DNA of 64,000 bases from Paractinoplanes durhamensis (GCF_016862175.1 NZ_BOML01000033.1:1-64000), one strand, 5' to 3'. Counted from the stretch's first letter, positions 9,024 through 17,940 are shown. Notes: generated by a model from the letters alone, not told the origin. Translations and numbers: made by a program.

Positions 9024-9595
9024 CTGGTGGAGATCTGACAGGCGGTGCTGGACCGGCAGAACGCGTCGAGCGCGATGGTGGCGGTCATGGTGTTGTAGTC
9101 CTCCCCGCTCAACGCGACCGAGGTGAGCAGGACGGCGCGGCTCTGCACGTTCTGCAGCCGGTTGATGACTTTGGACAGGTCGGCGATCTTGCCGGACACG
9201 CTGAGCGTGATCGGCACCGAGTAGACCGTCGCCGACCCGTCGATCTTGGCCGGGACGCTGACCCCGATGCTGCTGACGTCGACCGTCACCGCCTTCTCCG
9301 AGGTCTGCAGCGCCCGCAGGTACTCCGGGATGCTGTATTTCGAGGGCAGCGCGGCCTCCTTGGCCGTCAGCTGGGCCTTGTACGTGTCGTAGTCCGCGGC
9401 CTGGGCCTTCAGCTCGGTCAGGTCGGCCTTCAGCTCGACGAGTTGCAGGTCCTGGTCGTCCACCTGGGTCTGCAGGTCGGCCTTCTCGGCGTAGATCGGC
9501 TTGATCGCGAGCAGGAAGGTGGCGGCGACGATGATGACGACCGCGACCACCCCGCCGAGCAGCCAGAGCCGGTTGTTCCCCCGGGCACCCATCAT
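9020..9595 (-). CDS. pilO: PilO-like type IV pilus alignment protein
   Basis: A 191-residue bitopic protein with a short cytoplasmic N-terminus and one transmembrane helix (about residues 10-32). A coiled coil follows (36-75, heptad-like LQTQVDDQDLQLVELKADLTEL in part), then a ferredoxin-like extracytoplasmic domain. This is the PilO layout. In type IV pilus machines PilO pairs with PilN to link PilM to the rest of the apparatus. It is the last gene of the pil block and overlaps pilN by ATGA. Primary sequence of PilO is poorly conserved, so the call leans on architecture and position. Confidence 0.82.
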   Translation of the reverse strand: MMGARGNNRLWLLGGVVAVVIIVAATFLLAIKPIYAEKADLQTQVDDQDLQLVELKADLTELKAQAADYDTYKAQLTAKEAALPSKYSIPEYLRALQTSEKAVTVDVSSIGVSVPAKIDGSATVYSVPITLSVSGKIADLSKVINRLQNVQSRAVLLTSVALSGEDYNTMTATIALDAFCRSSTACQISTS

Positions 9596-10281
9596 TTGCT
9601 CCCGCAGGTCGTGGTGTATTTGCCGCAGAGGTAGTCCTTGCCGACGGCGGCGGTCATGGTGAAGGTCCAGGAGCCGGAGTCCACCTCGGTGGCGGCGGTG
9701 AGGTAGACGTCCTGCACCCCGTCGACCTTGGCGACGGAATCCAGGAAGTCGGCGATGGTCGCCTTGCTCTTGGCGGTGCCGGAGATCTGCATCGTGGCGA
9801 CGTTGTCGCTCTTCGCCGCGACCGAGGGGTCGGTGATCAGCGTGCTGACCACGTTGGTGAACTCCACCCCGTGCTTGGTGCCGGCACCGCGCACCGCGTC
9901 CAGCAGGGTCGCCCAGGGCAGGTCCTTGGCCAGTGCCACCTTGAGGTCGGCGACGATCGCGTCCCGGCCGGTGATCGCGTCGGTGACCTTCTGGTACTCC
10001 TTGGCCTTCGTCTCGGCCCGGACCCGTTCGGTCTGGTCGCTGACCGAGGCCAGGTCGGATGCGGCCAGGTCGCGCTCCTTGTCGGCGAGCCAGTACCAGC
10101 CACCCATCACGAGGGCGACCAGCACCACCGCGGCGACCAGGAGGACCCGGGTGCGGCGCGCGTTGCGCCCCTGCATGATCTCGTCGGGCAGCAGGTTGGC
10201 GCGGATCGGCAGGATCCGCATCGCCTGCTCGGGGGAGACGGCCGCGTCGGCCGGCACCGGAGCCGTGCTGGTGGTGGTCAT
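9592..10281 (-). CDS. pilN: PilN-like type IV pilus assembly protein
   Basis: A 229-residue protein. Its cytoplasmic N-terminus contains RANLLPDEI, matching the short NLLP peptide by which PilN docks into PilM. A transmembrane helix (about 45-67), a coiled coil and a ferredoxin-like domain follow. The start codon shares one base with the pilM stop and its end overlaps pilO by 4 bp, so pilMNO are translationally coupled. Two cysteines near the C-terminus could form a disulfide outside the membrane. Confidence 0.86.
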   Translation of the reverse strand: MTTTSTAPVPADAAVSPEQAMRILPIRANLLPDEIMQGRNARRTRVLLVAAVVLVALVMGGWYWLADKERDLAASDLASVSDQTERVRAETKAKEYQKVTDAITGRDAIVADLKVALAKDLPWATLLDAVRGAGTKHGVEFTNVVSTLITDPSVAAKSDNVATMQISGTAKSKATIADFLDSVAKVDGVQDVYLTAATEVDSGSWTFTMTAAVGKDYLCGKYTTTCGSK

Positions 10282-11306
10282 CAGGCTGCCGCTCCCAGGG
10301 TCAGGCCGATCGACACGGCGGCCGAGGGCACGAAGCTGTCGAAGCCGTTCTCCCGGCCCTTGCGGGTGTCCCGCAGCCGGCCGGCGCTGTCGGCGTACAT
10401 CACGGTGATGCCGAGCTGCTGCTGGAGGTGCTCGGCGAGGCCGGGCATCAGCGCGCTGCCGCCGCAGAGCGCGAGCCGGGTGACCTGCTTCTGCCGCTCA
10501 CCGGAGGCGAGGTAGGTGAACGAGCTGCGCAGCTCGCTGGCGATCGGGCGGACCGCCTCGGTGGCGGCGTCGACGGTCACCGGGTTGCCGTCGCCGTGCA
10601 GCCCGAAGCGGCACTTGACCATCTCGGCCTCCTGCTGCGACACGCCGAGCCGGGTGGCCATCGAGGCGGTGATCTCGTGGCCGCCGCGGGGGACGGTCCG
10701 GACGATCAGCGGTTCGCCGTCGGCGTGCACCACCACGCTGGTCACGTCGGCCCCGATGTCGACGATCGCCTCCACCTGGGTGTCCAGCCGGGAGGCGGCG
10801 CGCAGCAGGGCGAACGAGGCCAGGTCGACGGCGTCGACGGAGAGGCCGGCCTTCTGCGCCGCGTCCACCGCGGCGAGGACCGCGTCCTTGGGGGTGGCGA
10901 TCAGCAGGCCGCGCACGGTCGGGTTGCTGCCCGGGTCCTCGAGCGGGAAGAAGTCCAGCACCGCCTTCTCGACCGCCAGCGGCAGCGCGTCCTTGACCTG
11001 GAACGGCAGCGCCTGGTGCAGCTCCTTGGCCGGTAGGTTGGCGACCGACATCTCACGCACCACCAGCTGCGGGTTGGTGATCCCGATGGCGACGTGCTTG
11101 GTGCCGAACTTGTGCGTGGTCCAGAGCTGCTTGAGCACCGTGGTGACGGTCAGCGGGTCCTGGATGACGCCGCTGGTGACGGTGCCGGGCGGGAGGGCGG
11201 CCTGGCCGAAGTTGGCCAGCGTGTAGCCCTCCTTGGTGCGGCGGACCTCCACGGCACGGATCGTGGACGAGCCGATGTCCAGCCCGATCGGTATTGCACC
11301 GGCCAT
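10281..11306 (-). CDS. pilM: PilM actin-like type IV pilus protein
   Basis: A 341-residue cytoplasmic protein of the FtsA/PilM actin-like family. The N-terminal phosphate loop IGLDIGSSTIRAVEV is typical. EAIVDIGADVTSVVV near residue 185 is the second phosphate motif, and LALCGGSALMPGLAEHL near 290 is the adenosine motif. It is expected to form a ring at the membrane that binds the PilN tail and transmits motor activity. The gene begins 20 nt after pilD. Confidence 0.93.
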   Translation of the reverse strand: MAGAIPIGLDIGSSTIRAVEVRRTKEGYTLANFGQAALPPGTVTSGVIQDPLTVTTVLKQLWTTHKFGTKHVAIGITNPQLVVREMSVANLPAKELHQALPFQVKDALPLAVEKAVLDFFPLEDPGSNPTVRGLLIATPKDAVLAAVDAAQKAGLSVDAVDLASFALLRAASRLDTQVEAIVDIGADVTSVVVHADGEPLIVRTVPRGGHEITASMATRLGVSQQEAEMVKCRFGLHGDGNPVTVDAATEAVRPIASELRSSFTYLASGERQKQVTRLALCGGSALMPGLAEHLQQQLGITVMYADSAGRLRDTRKGRENGFDSFVPSAAVSIGLTLGAAA

Positions 11307-11326
11307 GACGGTTCCTTCCGGGGGTT

Positions 11327-12115
11327 TCAGGCGGTGGGGAGGATGAGGTTCGCGTACCAGTCCGCGATCGGCGCCGCCGCGAAGACCGCGAGGAAGGCGC
11401 CGGCGAGCATGTACGGGCCGAACGGGATGCGGCTCTTGCGGGTCGCCAGCCGGGCGGCCATCAGCAGGACGCCGGCGACGCCGCCGAGCAGGAAGCCGGC
11501 GAACGCGCCCACGACCACCGAGCTCCAGCCCAGCCAGCCGAGGTAGAGGCCGAGCAGCGGAGCCAGCTTCACGTCACCGCCGCCCATGCCCTTGGGGAGC
11601 ACGGCGAGGATCCAGTAGCCGGCGTAGAGCACGGCCGCGGCGATCAGGCCGCGGACGGCCGCGTCCCAGCTGTGCTCGGCGATCACCGCCGGCAGCAGCA
11701 GGAGGGGCGCCACCGCGTACGACGGCAGGACGATCTTGTCGGGGAGCCGCATCAGGTCGATGTCGATCGCGGCCAGGGCGATCGACACGGCGGCCAGGTA
11801 GAGGTAGGCGGGCAGCTCCCAGGACCAGCCGAACTTCGCGGCGACCGCCACGAACAGCGCGGCCGTGCCCGCCTCCACCAGGGGGTAGCGGATGCTGATC
11901 GGGGCCGCGCAGTCGGCACAGTGTCCGCGCAGCATCAGCCAGCCGAGCACCGGGACGTTGTGCCGATTGCGGATCGCGCTGCCGCAGTGCGGGCAGTGCG
12001 AGCCGGGCCGGACGAGCGACTCGTTGCGCGGCACCCGGTGGATGACCACGTTCAGGAACGAACCGACCGCGAGGCCGAGCAGGCCGGTGACGCCGAGCAG
12101 GAACGCCTGCGGCAT
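11327..12115 (-). CDS. pilD: Type IV prepilin peptidase
   Basis: A 262-residue membrane aspartyl protease (A24 family) that cleaves the prepilin leader and usually N-methylates the new terminus. GSFLNVVIHRVPR lies at the N-terminus, a zinc-binding pair CPHC and CADC near residues 41-69, and six to eight transmembrane helices follow. The two catalytic aspartates are in AIDIDLMRLPDKIVLP and GMGGGDVKL. The cysteine-containing methyltransferase segment is present. The substrate is probably the adjacent PilA. Confidence 0.95.
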   Translation of the reverse strand: MPQAFLLGVTGLLGLAVGSFLNVVIHRVPRNESLVRPGSHCPHCGSAIRNRHNVPVLGWLMLRGHCADCAAPISIRYPLVEAGTAALFVAVAAKFGWSWELPAYLYLAAVSIALAAIDIDLMRLPDKIVLPSYAVAPLLLLPAVIAEHSWDAAVRGLIAAAVLYAGYWILAVLPKGMGGGDVKLAPLLGLYLGWLGWSSVVVGAFAGFLLGGVAGVLLMAARLATRKSRIPFGPYMLAGAFLAVFAAAPIADWYANLILPTA

Positions 12116-12145
12116 GTCCGGACCTCCTCGGCCTCATCGGTGTGC

Positions 12146-12172
12146 GGTGGTGGCGCCGCCGGCGCCACCACC
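12146..12172 (-). terminator. Hairpin between pilA and pilD
   Basis: A perfect 12-bp inverted repeat (GGTGGTGGCGCC, 3-nt loop, GGCGCCACCACC) starts 9 bp beyond the pilA stop codon. Such a structure could stabilise the pilin mRNA 3' end or partly terminate before pilD, giving more pilin than machinery. Confidence 0.6.
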
Positions 12173-12180
12173 GGGGGTGG

Positions 12181-12642
12181 TCAGGAGCAGGTGTCCAGGT
12201 TCAGAGTCGCGGTGACCGCCTTCACCGAGCCGCCGGTCGAGCTGTCGTAGAGGTAGTACTTGCCGCTGCCACCGCTGTTGGTGCCGCAGATCAGGTAGCT
12301 GGTGGTCTTGTTGACGTAGCCGATCTGGGACTTGTCAGACACGGTGATCGTCTGGGTCGAGGTGTCGCCGCTGATCGCGAGGGTCAGCGCGGTGCTGACA
12401 GCGCTCTTCGCCGTCGTCGGGTAGGTGTTGCCGTGGTCGGTGTAGAACTGCTCGACCGCGCTGACACCACCGCGCACGTCCGACTGCGCCGACTTGTCGG
12501 CGGCACCCTTGCGGTAGTTCAGATACACCGGGACGGCGATCGCGACGAGCACGCCGATGATGACCACGACGACCAGGAGCTCGATGAGGGTGAAGCCCTC
12601 GTCGCCCTTCTTCGAGCGGAGCCGGTTGATGATGTCGGTCAT
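12181..12642 (-). CDS. pilA: Type IV major pilin (prepilin)
   Basis: A 153-residue prepilin. A 16-residue leader ends in KKGDEG, followed by FTLIELLVVVVIIGVLVAIAVP, the class III hydrophobic helix; cleavage is expected between Gly16 and Phe17, with the conserved Glu at mature position 5. The globular part has two cysteines (near residue 118 and the penultimate position) that could form the D-region disulfide. GGAGG lies 10 nt before ATG 12642; extending upstream would overlap pilC without reason. A sigma-28-like element at 12707-12734 and a hairpin after the gene suggest its own control. Confidence 0.95.
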   Translation of the reverse strand: MTDIINRLRSKKGDEGFTLIELLVVVVIIGVLVAIAVPVYLNYRKGAADKSAQSDVRGGVSAVEQFYTDHGNTYPTTAKSAVSTALTLAISGDTSTQTITVSDKSQIGYVNKTTSYLICGTNSGGSGKYYLYDSSTGGSVKAVTATLNLDTCS

Positions 12643-12706
12643 TTGGGGGTGCCTCCATGGCTGAGCTGTGAAGCGGGGAAGGGTGTGGATAGTGCAGGCG
12701 CCGGAA

Positions 12707-12734
12707 GATTCGGTCATTCGCGGCGCGACTTGAG
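12707..12734 (-). promoter_or_regulatory. Candidate sigma-28 (FliA/WhiG-type) promoter for pilA
   Basis: On the minus strand CTCA is followed after exactly 15 bp by GACCGAATC. This resembles the FliA-type consensus of sporulating actinomycetes (CTCA or TAAA, about 15 bp, then GCCGA). It lies 65 bp before the pilA ATG. The same arrangement occurs before pilB. Prediction only. Confidence 0.4.
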
Positions 12735-12736
12735 GC

Positions 12737-13969
12737 TCAGTTGGTCTGGATGTTCTGGTAAATCGTGAACATCGGGAGGTACAGACAGACCACCATGCCG
12801 CCCACCACGGCACCCATGACGAGCACCATGATCGGTTCGATCGAAGCGGTCAGGGACTCGGCGGCGCTGTCGACTTCCCTGTCGTAGAAATCGGCAACTT
12901 TGTCGAGCATCTGACTGATCTGACCGCTTTCTTCCCCCACTTCGACCATCTGCGTGACCATCTCGGGGAAGATCTTGTGATGTCGCATGGCGGACGACAT
13001 GGGCTGGCCGTCCCGCACGGCGCCCTGCACGTCCTTCATCGCGATATTGATGACCTCGTTGCCGGTCGTCTCGCCGACCACGGCCAGCGCCTGCATGACC
13101 GGCACGCCGACGTTGAGCAACAGGCCGAGGTTGCGGGAGAAGCGGCTCATCGCCAGCTTCTGGAACAGCGAGCCGAAGACCGGCGCCCGCACCTTGGCCT
13201 TGTCCACGAACAGCCGGAACTCGGCACTCGTACGCTGCTGATGCTTGTAGGCGATCGAGCCGCCGACCATGGTGCCCACGATGATCGGCCCGATCCACCA
13301 CATGTTGTGGCTGGTGTCGACCAGGAACTGGGTGATCGCCGGCAGTTGGCCGCCGAGGCTCTTGAACATCGCCTCGAAGATCGGGACGATGAAGATCAAC
13401 ACGGCCGCGATCAGGACGAACGTGAAGGACAGCACGATCGCCGGATAGGTCAGCGCACCCTTGATCTTGCCGCGCAGGGCGGTGTCCTTCTCCAGGCTGT
13501 CCGCGATCTGTTCCAGCGCGCGGTCGATCATGCCGCCGGTCTCGCCGGCCCGGACCATCGCGATCATCAGGCGCGGGAAGACCTTGTCGTGCTTGGCCAT
13601 CGACGCCGAGAGCGAGACACCGCCGGACACGTCCGCGCGGACCTCGCCGAGCGCCTTCTTCAGCGACAGTGCCGAGGTCTGGTCCTCGAGGATCGCCAGC
13701 GACCGCAGCAGCGACATGCCGGACGCGGTCATCGTGGCGAACTGCCGCGCGAAGATGGCCAGGTCCTTGAGCTTGGTCTTGCCGCCCAGCCCGGGGATCT
13801 TCAGATCCCGGTTCAGGCCCTGGCCGGCCTCGGCGACCTCCAGCGGCACCTCGCCGCGTTGCCGCAGCATCTGGGTCGCGGCGGCCTCGTTCGGCGCCTC
13901 TACCGTGCCCTTGGTCTTGCGGCCGGTCGCGTCGATGCTGTTGTAGTGGAAAGTCCTGGTCGCGGGCAT
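12737..13969 (-). CDS. pilC: PilC type IV pilus inner-membrane platform protein
   Basis: A 410-residue GspF/PilC family protein. A short N-terminal domain (FHYNSIDATGRKTKGTV) is followed by two repeats of the T2SSF domain. These contain LAIFARQFATMTASGMSLLRSL near residue 70 and FSRNLGLLLNVGVPVMQAL near 275, each ahead of a membrane hairpin. It forms the membrane platform on which the PilB and PilT motors act. It begins 4 nt after pilT and sits directly upstream of pilA. Confidence 0.95.
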   Translation of the reverse strand: MPATRTFHYNSIDATGRKTKGTVEAPNEAAATQMLRQRGEVPLEVAEAGQGLNRDLKIPGLGGKTKLKDLAIFARQFATMTASGMSLLRSLAILEDQTSALSLKKALGEVRADVSGGVSLSASMAKHDKVFPRLMIAMVRAGETGGMIDRALEQIADSLEKDTALRGKIKGALTYPAIVLSFTFVLIAAVLIFIVPIFEAMFKSLGGQLPAITQFLVDTSHNMWWIGPIIVGTMVGGSIAYKHQQRTSAEFRLFVDKAKVRAPVFGSLFQKLAMSRFSRNLGLLLNVGVPVMQALAVVGETTGNEVINIAMKDVQGAVRDGQPMSSAMRHHKIFPEMVTQMVEVGEESGQISQMLDKVADFYDREVDSAAESLTASIEPIMVLVMGAVVGGMVVCLYLPMFTIYQNIQTN

Positions 13970-13973
13970 GACA

Positions 13974-15161
13974 TCACATCCGGCCGATGAGTCGCTTGAG
14001 TTCCTCCTGGGAGTGGCACAGCTCGAGGGCCACCTGCAGCGTCACCTGGCCCTCACGGACCTTCTCGGCCAGGTTCTGGTCGAAGGCGAGCATGCCCTCA
14101 CTGCCGCCGGCCTGCATGAACGAGGGGATCTGGTGCGACTTCCCCTCGCGGATCAGGCTGCGGATGGCCGGGGTCGCGGTGAGGATCTCGGCGATCACCA
14201 CGCGGCCCTTGCCGTCCGCCTTCGGTGCCAGGGCCTGGGTGACCACGCCCTGCAGGGACGCGGCCAGCTGAGCCCGGATCTGGAGCTGCTGGTGCGGGGG
14301 GAAGATGTCGATGACCCGGTCGATGGTCTGGGTGGCGCTCTGCGTGTGCAGGGTGGCCAGCACCAGGTGGCCGGTCTCGGCCGCGGTCAGCGCGGTCGAC
14401 GTGGTCTCCAGGTCGCGGAGCTCGCCGACCAGGATGATGTCCGGGTCCTGCCGGAGCGCGTGCTTGAGCGCGCTGGCGAAGTCCTCGGTGTCCGAGCCCA
14501 CCTCGCGCTGGTTCACCACGCTGCGCTTGTGCGGGTGGAGAAACTCGATCGGGTCCTCGATGGTGATGATGTGCGCGGCGCGGCTGCGGTTGGCGAGGTC
14601 GAGGATCGAGGCGAGCGTGGTGGTCTTGCCGGAGCCGGTCGGGCCGGTGACCAGCACCAGGCCGCGGGGCAGGTGGGCGAAGCGGGACACGGTGTCCGGC
14701 ATGCCGAGCTCGTCGAGCGGCTTGATCTCGTGCGGGATGGCCCGGAAGACCGCGCCGCACGAGTTGCGCTGCACGTAGAGGTTGCCGCGGAAGCGGGAGA
14801 CGCCGACGATGCTGTGCGCGAAGTCCAGCTCCTGCTTGTCCTGGAAGGTCTGCCACTGCTCGGCGGTGATCGCCGCGCGGGCCAGCAGCGCGGTGTCCGC
14901 CGAGTTGAGGTTGCCGTAGCCGGGCAGCGGGCGCAGCGAGCCGTGCACCCGGATCATCGGCGGGGTGCCGACGGTCAGGTGCAGGTCGGAGCCGCGCATC
15001 TCGCACAGGGTGACCAGCATCTGATTGAGCACGGCCAGATCGCCCGTCGCGGTGGCGGGCGGTGCCATCGGCGCCACCTGCTGCTGTGGCACCGGCTGGT
15101 CGGTCGTATACATCGCACCCGGCAATCTGTCGGCGATCGTGATGCCACCTAAATTCGGCAC
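13974..15161 (-). CDS. pilT: PilT twitching-motility retraction ATPase
   Basis: A 395-residue hexameric ATPase that depolymerises the pilus. A 30-residue proline/glutamine-rich N-terminus precedes the PAS-like N-domain (MLVTLCEMRGSDLHLTVG). Walker A is GPTGSGKTTT near residue 173, the Asp box EDPIEF follows, and the Walker B region is DPDIILVGELRD. The His box is TGHLVLATLHT. The PilT-specific AIRSLIREGK motif near 320 separates it from PilB. Its presence implies retractable pili capable of twitching. Confidence 0.95.
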   Translation of the reverse strand: MPNLGGITIADRLPGAMYTTDQPVPQQQVAPMAPPATATGDLAVLNQMLVTLCEMRGSDLHLTVGTPPMIRVHGSLRPLPGYGNLNSADTALLARAAITAEQWQTFQDKQELDFAHSIVGVSRFRGNLYVQRNSCGAVFRAIPHEIKPLDELGMPDTVSRFAHLPRGLVLVTGPTGSGKTTTLASILDLANRSRAAHIITIEDPIEFLHPHKRSVVNQREVGSDTEDFASALKHALRQDPDIILVGELRDLETTSTALTAAETGHLVLATLHTQSATQTIDRVIDIFPPHQQLQIRAQLAASLQGVVTQALAPKADGKGRVVIAEILTATPAIRSLIREGKSHQIPSFMQAGGSEGMLAFDQNLAEKVREGQVTLQVALELCHSQEELKRLIGRM

Positions 15162-15236
15162 CGTGGCGGCCCGGTTTAGTGGGTTTTTGCCGAGAATCGG
15201 GCGAAGCTGCCCTCGGCTGAGTAGGCTGCCGTGCCG

Positions 15237-16904
15237 TCAGATGGCGACGCGGGAGATCTCGCGGACCGAGGTGAGGCCGCCGGCCGCCTTGGCCAGGCCG
15301 TCCGCGCGCAGTTCGTACATGCCCTGGTCGAGGGCCACGTCGCGGATCTCGTTGGAGGAGGCGCGGCGGATGGTCAGCGACTCGATCTCCGGCGAGATCG
15401 GCATCACCTCGTGGATCGCGAGCCGGCCCCGGTAGCCGGTGTTGGCGCAGTTGCGGCAGCCCACCGGCCGGTAGAGCGCCTCCGGGACGGCCAGGTCGTC
15501 GAACGGCCAGCGGGCGCCGACCAGCTCCTCCTCGGACGGCACGTACGCCTCCTTGCACCAGTCGCAGAGCCGCCGGGAGAGCCGCTGGGCGAGCACGCAG
15601 TCCAGCGACGAACCGACCAGGAACGGCTCGATGCCCATCTCGGTGAGCCGGGTGACCGCGCCGGGCGCGTCGTTGGTGTGCAGGGTGGAGAGCACGAGGT
15701 GGCCGGTGAGCGACGCCTCGACCGCGATCTGGGCGGTGTGGCTGTCCCGGATCTCACCGATCAGCACCACGTCCGGGTCGGACCGCAGGATGGCCGGCAG
15801 CACGGCCGCGAAGGTCAGGCCGGCCTTGGCGTTCACCTGGACCTGGTTGACCCCGCGCAGGCGGTATTCGACCGGGTCCTCGACGGTGATCACGTTGATC
15901 TCCGGCTTGCTGATCCGACCCAGCGTCGCGTAGAGCGTCGTCGACTTGCCGGACCCGGTCGGGCCGGTGACCAGCACCATCCCGTGCGGCTTGGTGAACG
16001 ATCCGGCGAACCGGTCCAGGTTGTGCTGGGTGAAGCCCAGCTTGTTCATGTCCAGGTCGATGCCGCCGGTGTCCAGCACCCGGAGCACGATCTTCTCGCC
16101 CCACACCGTGGGCAGGGTGGCGGTCCGCAGGTCGACCGGCCGCTCCCGGATGAGCGCGGTGATCCGGCCGTTCTGCGGAATCCGCTTCTCGGTGATGTCG
16201 ACGCCCGACATGATCTTGATGCGCGAGATCAGCGCGGCCATCACGCCGCGCGGCACGATGTCCACCTCGTGCAGCACGCCGTCGATCCGGTAGCGGACCC
16301 GCATCTCGTCCTCGGTCGGCTCGAGGTGCAGGTCGGAGGCCCGGTTCATGACGGCCTGCTCGATCAGGTTGTTCACGTAGCGCACGATCGGCGCGTCGTC
16401 CACGCCGGCCGACTGGGCGGCCATCGCGGCCTGCTCGTCGGCGTCCTCCTCGGCCATCTCGGCCAGGTCGCTGGACTCGCGCTGGAGCTTCTCGATGATC
16501 CGGCGGACCTCGGAGCGGGCCACCACCGCCGGGCGCACGATCATGCCGGTGGCCGCCCGCACGTCGTCGAGCGCCACCACGTCGCCCGGGTCGGTGACGC
16601 CGACCACCAGCTCGCCGCCGGAGATCGACAGGCCGAGGACCCGGTGCCGCAGCACCACCGAGAGCGGGATGCGCTTGAGCGCCACCGGGTCGGGGGTGAA
16701 GCTGACCAGGTCGACCGTGTTGATCCCGAACGCGGCGGCGGCGGCCGAGGTGAGCTGCTCCTCGGTGACGACCTGGTCGTTGATCAGGACGGCCCGGACC
16801 GAGCGCCCGCTGCGTTGTGCCTCCTCCGCGGCGGCGTCGACCGCGCGCGCATCGACACCGATCTGCTTGAGCGCGTCGAGCAGCGGGCGGAAGGTCTGAT
16901 CCAT
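15237..16904 (-). CDS. pilB: PilB type IV pilus assembly ATPase
   Basis: A 555-residue GspE/PilB family extension motor. An N-terminal MshEN-like domain, which in some relatives binds c-di-GMP, precedes the ATPase. Walker A is GPTGSGKSTTLY, the Asp box EDPVEY, Walker B DPDVVLIGEIRD and the His box TGHLVLSTLHTNDAPGA. The zinc-binding tetracysteine CDWC...CRNC is intact. ATG 16904 is preferred because GAGG lies 7 nt upstream; an in-frame ATG at 16943 would give 13 extra residues and overlap the proposed promoter. First gene of the pil block. Confidence 0.94.
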   Translation of the reverse strand: MDQTFRPLLDALKQIGVDARAVDAAAEEAQRSGRSVRAVLINDQVVTEEQLTSAAAAAFGINTVDLVSFTPDPVALKRIPLSVVLRHRVLGLSISGGELVVGVTDPGDVVALDDVRAATGMIVRPAVVARSEVRRIIEKLQRESSDLAEMAEEDADEQAAMAAQSAGVDDAPIVRYVNNLIEQAVMNRASDLHLEPTEDEMRVRYRIDGVLHEVDIVPRGVMAALISRIKIMSGVDITEKRIPQNGRITALIRERPVDLRTATLPTVWGEKIVLRVLDTGGIDLDMNKLGFTQHNLDRFAGSFTKPHGMVLVTGPTGSGKSTTLYATLGRISKPEINVITVEDPVEYRLRGVNQVQVNAKAGLTFAAVLPAILRSDPDVVLIGEIRDSHTAQIAVEASLTGHLVLSTLHTNDAPGAVTRLTEMGIEPFLVGSSLDCVLAQRLSRRLCDWCKEAYVPSEEELVGARWPFDDLAVPEALYRPVGCRNCANTGYRGRLAIHEVMPISPEIESLTIRRASSNEIRDVALDQGMYELRADGLAKAAGGLTSVREISRVAI

Positions 16905-16941
16905 TACATCCTCAGCGGAGACAATTCGGTCTTGCCCCCAC

Positions 16942-16968
16942 AATCGGACATCGGCGGTGCGATCTGAG
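16942..16968 (-). promoter_or_regulatory. Candidate sigma-28 (FliA/WhiG-type) promoter for pilB
   Basis: On the minus strand CTCA, 15 bp, then GTCCGATT, ending 38 bp before the preferred pilB start. The spacing matches the element before pilA. Both could be read by a flagellar or sporulation sigma factor, coupling pilus synthesis to zoospore development. Prediction only. Confidence 0.4.
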
Positions 16969-16971
16969 CCG

Positions 16972-17940
16972 CTATGACACAGGACGCACCGGCCGGAAGG
17001 TCTTCCGGTATGCGCTCGGTGCCACCCCGATCGTCGCCTGGAGGTGCTGCCGGAGCGCGGTGGCGCTGCCGAGGCCGGACCGGCGGGCCACCGTCTCGAT
17101 TCCCAGATCGGTCGACTCCAGCAGGAGCTGAGCGTGGGTCACCCGCTGGCGCAGCAGCCACTGCCGCGGGCTCATCCCGGTCTCGTCCCGGAAGCGCCGG
17201 GTGAACGTGCGCACGCTCATCCGGGCGTGCGCCGCCATCTCCTCGAGGCTGACCGGCTCGGCCAGCCGGTCGAGCGCCCAGTTGCGGGTCGGCTCGGTGC
17301 CGATGCCCGCGCTCGGCGGCACCGGCCGCTCGATGTACTGCGCCTGGCCGCCCTCCCGGAACGGCGGCACCACGCAGCGGCGGGCGGCCCGGTTGGCCGC
17401 CTCCTGGCCGTGGTCGCTGCGGACGATGTGCAGGCAGAGGTCGACCCCGGCGCCGACCCCGGCCGAGGTGAGGATGTCGCCGTCGTCGACGAACAGGACG
17501 TCGAAGTTCCAGTCGACCTGCGGGTAGAGCGGCGGGATGATGTCGCTCCAGGCCCAGTGGGTGGCGGCCGGGCGGCCGTCGAGCAGGCCGGCCGCGGCCA
17601 GCACCGAGGCGCCGGTGCAGATCGAGACGATCCGGGCGCCGCGCTCGTGGGCGGCCCGGAGCGCGTCCCGGACCGCCGGGTCGAGGGTGCCGTCGCGGAC
17701 CGGGCCGCCGCGCCCGATGCCCGGGACGACCACCGTGTCGGCCACCGCGAGCTCCTCGAGGCCGTAGTCGGGGACCACGGTGAAGCCCCCGGTGCTGCGG
17801 GCCGGCCCCGGTCCGCACACGTGCACGGAGTAAAACCGGTCGTGGTCCGAGCGCCGGGCGGCGTTGAATACCTGCGGGGGGACGCCGAGGTCGAAGCCGA
17901 CCACGCCGTCCAGGATCAGTACTGCGACAACGTGCGCCAT
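16972..17940 (-). CDS. GlxA family AraC-type regulator with DJ-1/PfpI domain
   Basis: A 322-residue regulator. The N-terminal DJ-1/PfpI-like domain (about 1-190) has the nucleophile-elbow region SICTGASVLAAAGLLDGR and THWAWS, normally non-enzymatic in this group. The C-terminal AraC domain (220-320) has two HTHs: SLEEMAAHARMSVRTFTRRF and IETVARRSGLGSATALRQHL. ATG 17940 is chosen because the first beta-strand (AHVVAVLILDGV) starts directly after it. It is divergent from the MFS gene at 18012, 71 bp away, which is a natural target. Confidence 0.92.
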   Translation of the reverse strand: MAHVVAVLILDGVVGFDLGVPPQVFNAARRSDHDRFYSVHVCGPGPARSTGGFTVVPDYGLEELAVADTVVVPGIGRGGPVRDGTLDPAVRDALRAAHERGARIVSICTGASVLAAAGLLDGRPAATHWAWSDIIPPLYPQVDWNFDVLFVDDGDILTSAGVGAGVDLCLHIVRSDHGQEAANRAARRCVVPPFREGGQAQYIERPVPPSAGIGTEPTRNWALDRLAEPVSLEEMAAHARMSVRTFTRRFRDETGMSPRQWLLRQRVTHAQLLLESTDLGIETVARRSGLGSATALRQHLQATIGVAPSAYRKTFRPVRPVS

